Origin: Anaerolineales bacterium
Lineage (GTDB): Bacteria; Chloroflexota; Anaerolineae; Anaerolineales; Villigracilaceae
Direction: 5' to 3'
Assembly: GCA_020847435.1 (NCBI GenBank)
Contig: JADLBX010000012.1
Location: forward strand, 62,001 to 126,000
DNA: 64,000 bases
The notes below the pieces were generated by a model. That model saw only the letters and a list, made by a program, of their open reading frames with translations. It did not search any database and was not told where the DNA came from. Below, one piece after another: positions 61,723 to 64,000 of this stretch; within the stretch, counting starts at the first letter, position 1; each line of letters starts with the position of its first letter. The position numbers and the translations under genes are program-made.

Positions 61723-63143
61723 GAACGCGCCTCCAACAAACTTGTGATGCGGTCCATGCGCAGACCGTGCGAGCCTTTAATCAGCGCGACATCGCTGGAC
61801 GACAGGTTCGTTTTCAACCAGTCCACCACCGGTTCGAGCGCGTCGAACTCCAACACCGAGGATTTCTTCATTCCCGCGCGCCGCGCGGCTTCGGCGATGA
61901 TATGCGCACGCTCGCCCAGCGTGAGCAATACGCCAGCCACCTGCGCGGCGCGCAACCCCACCATTTCATGTCCGCCGCGTTCATACGGACCCAGTTCGAG
62001 CATATCGCCCAACACGGCGATCTTTCGCCCATCCAGTTCGTCGAGCAAATTCAGCGCGGCGAGCATGGATTCGGGCGAAGCGTTGTAGGTATCGTCGAGC
62101 AACAGCGCGCCGCTTTCACTACGCACCGCCGCCAGCCGTAACTGCGTGTGCCCCTGGCTCAACCCCTCCAAAATTTCCTGCCAGTTCAACCCTTCCGCCA
62201 ACCCGACCGCCGCCGCGCGTAACGCGGTATGCACCGAGTGCCGCCCGATCAACGGAATCTTGACGTGTAACGTCTCGCCTTGATAATGAATCCGGAAGCG
62301 GATGCCCTCCAAGCCCAGACCTTCCACTTGATCTGCCCATAGATGCGCCTCATGCGACAAACCGTAGAAGAAGACGCGCGCTTTCGTTTTCTCTTCCATC
62401 TTGCGGACCCACGCGTCATCGAAATTGAGGATTGCCACGCCCTCGGGAGCCGGCGGCAACGCCTGGACCAACTCCGCTTTGCCGCGCGCAATGGCTTCCT
62501 GCGACCCGGCGCGTTCCGCGTGGACGGTGCCGATGTTCGTCACCACGCCCACTTGCGGCTGGGCAATGTCACAGAGGAAAGCGATCTCACCCGGCACATA
62601 GAAGCCCATCTCCATCACCGCGCGTTGGTGACCGGAACTCAAGCGGAGCATGGTCATCGGCAAGCCGATCTCGTTGTTCAAATTGCCGGGGCTTTTCAGA
62701 GTGCGGTAGCGCGCGCTGAGCACTTCGGCGATCATTTCTTTGGTGGTGGATTTGCCGACACTGCCGGTCACGCCGATCACGCGCACGTCCATTTTGCGGC
62801 GCCAGAAACGCGCGATCTGTTGCAGGGCGGTGACGGTGTTTTCCACGCGCAAGCACAGTTGCGGGGCAAAGTCCGCCTCGGTGGTAGAGTCGGCTGAAGT
62901 AAACGCGCGCAGGTCGAAGGTCCGGAAAGAAGCGTCTACGTCCCGTTGGATTAAAGCAAAAGACGCCCCCCGTTGAAAGGCTTCGCCGATGAAGTCGTGT
63001 CCATCCGCTTTTTCGCCGGGGATGGCGACGAAGAGCGAGCCGGGGATGGTGTGACGCGAGTCGATCACCGCCTCGGTGATGATGGTAGCGGCGGGGAGAC
63101 GGATGTTCGTCAGGGCTGCGATCGCATCGGCAATGGTGAGCAT
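61719..63143 (-). CDS. murF: UDP-N-acetylmuramoyl-tripeptide--D-alanyl-D-alanine ligase
   Basis: 474 aa from MLTIADAIAALTNIRLP; the track start at 63224 overlaps the ftsI 3' end. SRHTIPGSLFVAIPGEKADGHDFI is the MurE/F N-terminal pattern, VIGVTGSVGKSTTKEMIAEVL the ATP site, KSPGNLNNEIGLPMTMLRL and NIGTVHAERAGSQEAIARGKAEL the MurF-specific blocks, and LLDDTYNASPESMLAAL the C-terminal motif. This is MurF, not MurE: no DAP/Lys DNPR-type motif is seen. It sits one base after the ftsI stop. Confidence 0.95.
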   Translation of the reverse strand: MLTIADAIAALTNIRLPAATIITEAVIDSRHTIPGSLFVAIPGEKADGHDFIGEAFQRGASFALIQRDVDASFRTFDLRAFTSADSTTEADFAPQLCLRVENTVTALQQIARFWRRKMDVRVIGVTGSVGKSTTKEMIAEVLSARYRTLKSPGNLNNEIGLPMTMLRLSSGHQRAVMEMGFYVPGEIAFLCDIAQPQVGVVTNIGTVHAERAGSQEAIARGKAELVQALPPAPEGVAILNFDDAWVRKMEEKTKARVFFYGLSHEAHLWADQVEGLGLEGIRFRIHYQGETLHVKIPLIGRHSVHTALRAAAVGLAEGLNWQEILEGLSQGHTQLRLAAVRSESGALLLDDTYNASPESMLAALNLLDELDGRKIAVLGDMLELGPYERGGHEMVGLRAAQVAGVLLTLGERAHIIAEAARRAGMKKSSVLEFDALEPVVDWLKTNLSSSDVALIKGSHGLRMDRITSLLEARS

Positions 63144-63144
63144 G

Positions 63145-64000
63145 TTATCTCGAAGACAGTGTGAGGCGGACGTTATCGGGCGGGAGGTCGAGCAGGATGA
63201 CAGTCTGCTCGGCGACTTTGGCAAACGTGGGAGCGGCGGTGTCGGAACTCCAGATGGAGGAGGTGGGCTGTTGCAACCAAACGTAGATCATGAACTGCGG
63301 GTCGTCTACGGGTCCCCAACCGATGAAGGACACGTTGGTGCTGGAGGGGTCGTAGCCGTACTCGGTGGGAATCTGCGCTGTGCCGGTTTTGCCAGCCAGG
63401 CGATAGCCAGGCAGGAGCGCGCCGGAGGCTTCGGCTTCGAGCGAGTTTGCGAGCATGTCATTCAGCGTCTGCGCGGTTTGGGCAGAGATCGGCGAGCCGC
63501 CGTACTGCGAGGGCACGTTGTATTGATGTCCGTCGCGCAACATCGAGTAGAGGATGTGGGGCGTGACCATTTTTCCGTCGTTGGCAAACGCGGAAGCCGC
63601 CATGAGCATTTGCAACGGCGTCACCGTGACGCCCTGTCCGAAGGCGTTGGTACCGAGGTCCACGTTGTACCAATCCGAGTCGCCCGGGGTTTTGAGCCTG
63701 CCCATCGCTTCGTCGGCGAGGTCTACCCCCGTGCGATGACCCAGCCCGAAGCGTTCCATGTAGCCGTAGAAAGCCTGCGGTCCCATTTGCGTGGAGATCC
63801 AAGCCATGCACACGTTGAGCGAATGTTGCAGGCAACCGGTCATATCCTGCTGACCCCACGCGTCGCGGTTCCAGTTCCGAATGGTGATACCGCCGACCTG
63901 GATGGAGCCGGTATCCACGTAGGTGGTCTGTGGCGTGACGGCGCCGGCGTCGAGCGCGGCCGCCATGGTGAGAATTTTCATCACCGAGCCCGGTTCGTAT
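63145..64000 (-). CDS. ftsI: Division-specific penicillin-binding protein FtsI, C-terminal part (5' end outside window)
   Basis: The transpeptidase domain is seen from YEPGSVMKILTMAAALDA at the window edge. The HSLN tetrad is the SxN motif, GLGHRTGVDLADEAMGRL follows, and LAGKTGTAQIP is the KTGT box. The active-site STxK serine and the N-terminal half are cut off. The GTG at 63984 is not a start; the frame stays open to the edge. Position at the head of murF-mraY-murD-ftsW makes FtsI (PBP3) the likely identity rather than another class B PBP. murE does not follow it. Confidence 0.9.
   Translation of the reverse strand, partial: YEPGSVMKILTMAAALDAGAVTPQTTYVDTGSIQVGGITIRNWNRDAWGQQDMTGCLQHSLNVCMAWISTQMGPQAFYGYMERFGLGHRTGVDLADEAMGRLKTPGDSDWYNVDLGTNAFGQGVTVTPLQMLMAASAFANDGKMVTPHILYSMLRDGHQYNVPSQYGGSPISAQTAQTLNDMLANSLEAEASGALLPGYRLAGKTGTAQIPTEYGYDPSSTNVSFIGWGPVDDPQFMIYVWLQQPTSSIWSSDTAAPTFAKVAEQTVILLDLPPDNVRLTLSSR

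Overview
The window is a 64 kb piece of a bacterial chromosome of roughly 55-60% GC with dense, mostly co-directional operons. The gene set suggests Chloroflexota, probably Anaerolineae: the dcw layout with extra small genes, the DUF1501/DUF1800 Tat pair, a fused E1 dehydrogenase, a LacI-type/histidine-kinase fusion and very abundant small palindromic repeats. This assignment is inference. I saw no tRNA, rRNA, prophage or CRISPR array.

Layout. 1-1.4 kb: threonine synthase end (thrC, cut by the window) and homoserine kinase (thrB). 1.4-4.9 kb: a dual-specificity phosphatase and a large STAND-type NTPase with TPR-like repeats. 5.1-11.7 kb: an acyl-CoA carboxylase operon (carboxyltransferase, biotin carboxylase, biotin carrier) with a MaoC hydratase and a CitE-like lyase, interrupted by a four-helix-bundle (S23) gene and an AT-rich orphan. 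11.7-12.4 kb: a REP-associated tyrosine transposase (RAYT1) among its palindromes. 12.4-26.4 kb: transporter and membrane proteins, Tat-exported DUF1501/DUF1800 proteins, an NAD-salvage pair (amidase and pncB), an FHA protein, an AI-2E-type permease, a P1 peptidase, a GNAT protein and an aminotransferase. 26.4-27.1 kb: a second transposase (RAYT2) with a different palindrome family. 27.2-33.7 kb: a 2-oxoacid dehydrogenase operon (fused E1, E2, methyltransferase, dienelactone hydrolase, lpd). 34-48 kb: sensor kinase, GNATs, MFS, secreted metalloprotease, clpC, folE and small membrane proteins. 48.7-64 kb, minus strand: division and cell-wall cluster ftsI-murF-mraY-murD-ftsW-murG-(CvpA-like)-murC-(89 aa)-(62 aa)-murB-ddl-ftsQ-ftsA-ftsZ, tightly coupled by ATGA-type overlaps. 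murE is not between ftsI and murF.

The most striking feature is a layer of repeats. Many gaps, and several coding regions, hold degenerate tandem micro-arrays with a fixed period of 7, 8 or 9 nt, often paired with an inverted copy so that they fold. They supply stop codons, ribosome-binding sites and start codons. In murD (84 nt = 12 heptamers = 28 codons) and the E2 gene (63 nt = 9 heptamers = 21 codons) they sit in frame as apparent insertions. Beside them are two RAYT-REP pairs, one of which carries its own REP in frame inside the transposase, a 113-bp MITE with a TTAG target duplication nested in another repeat, and three further palindrome families.
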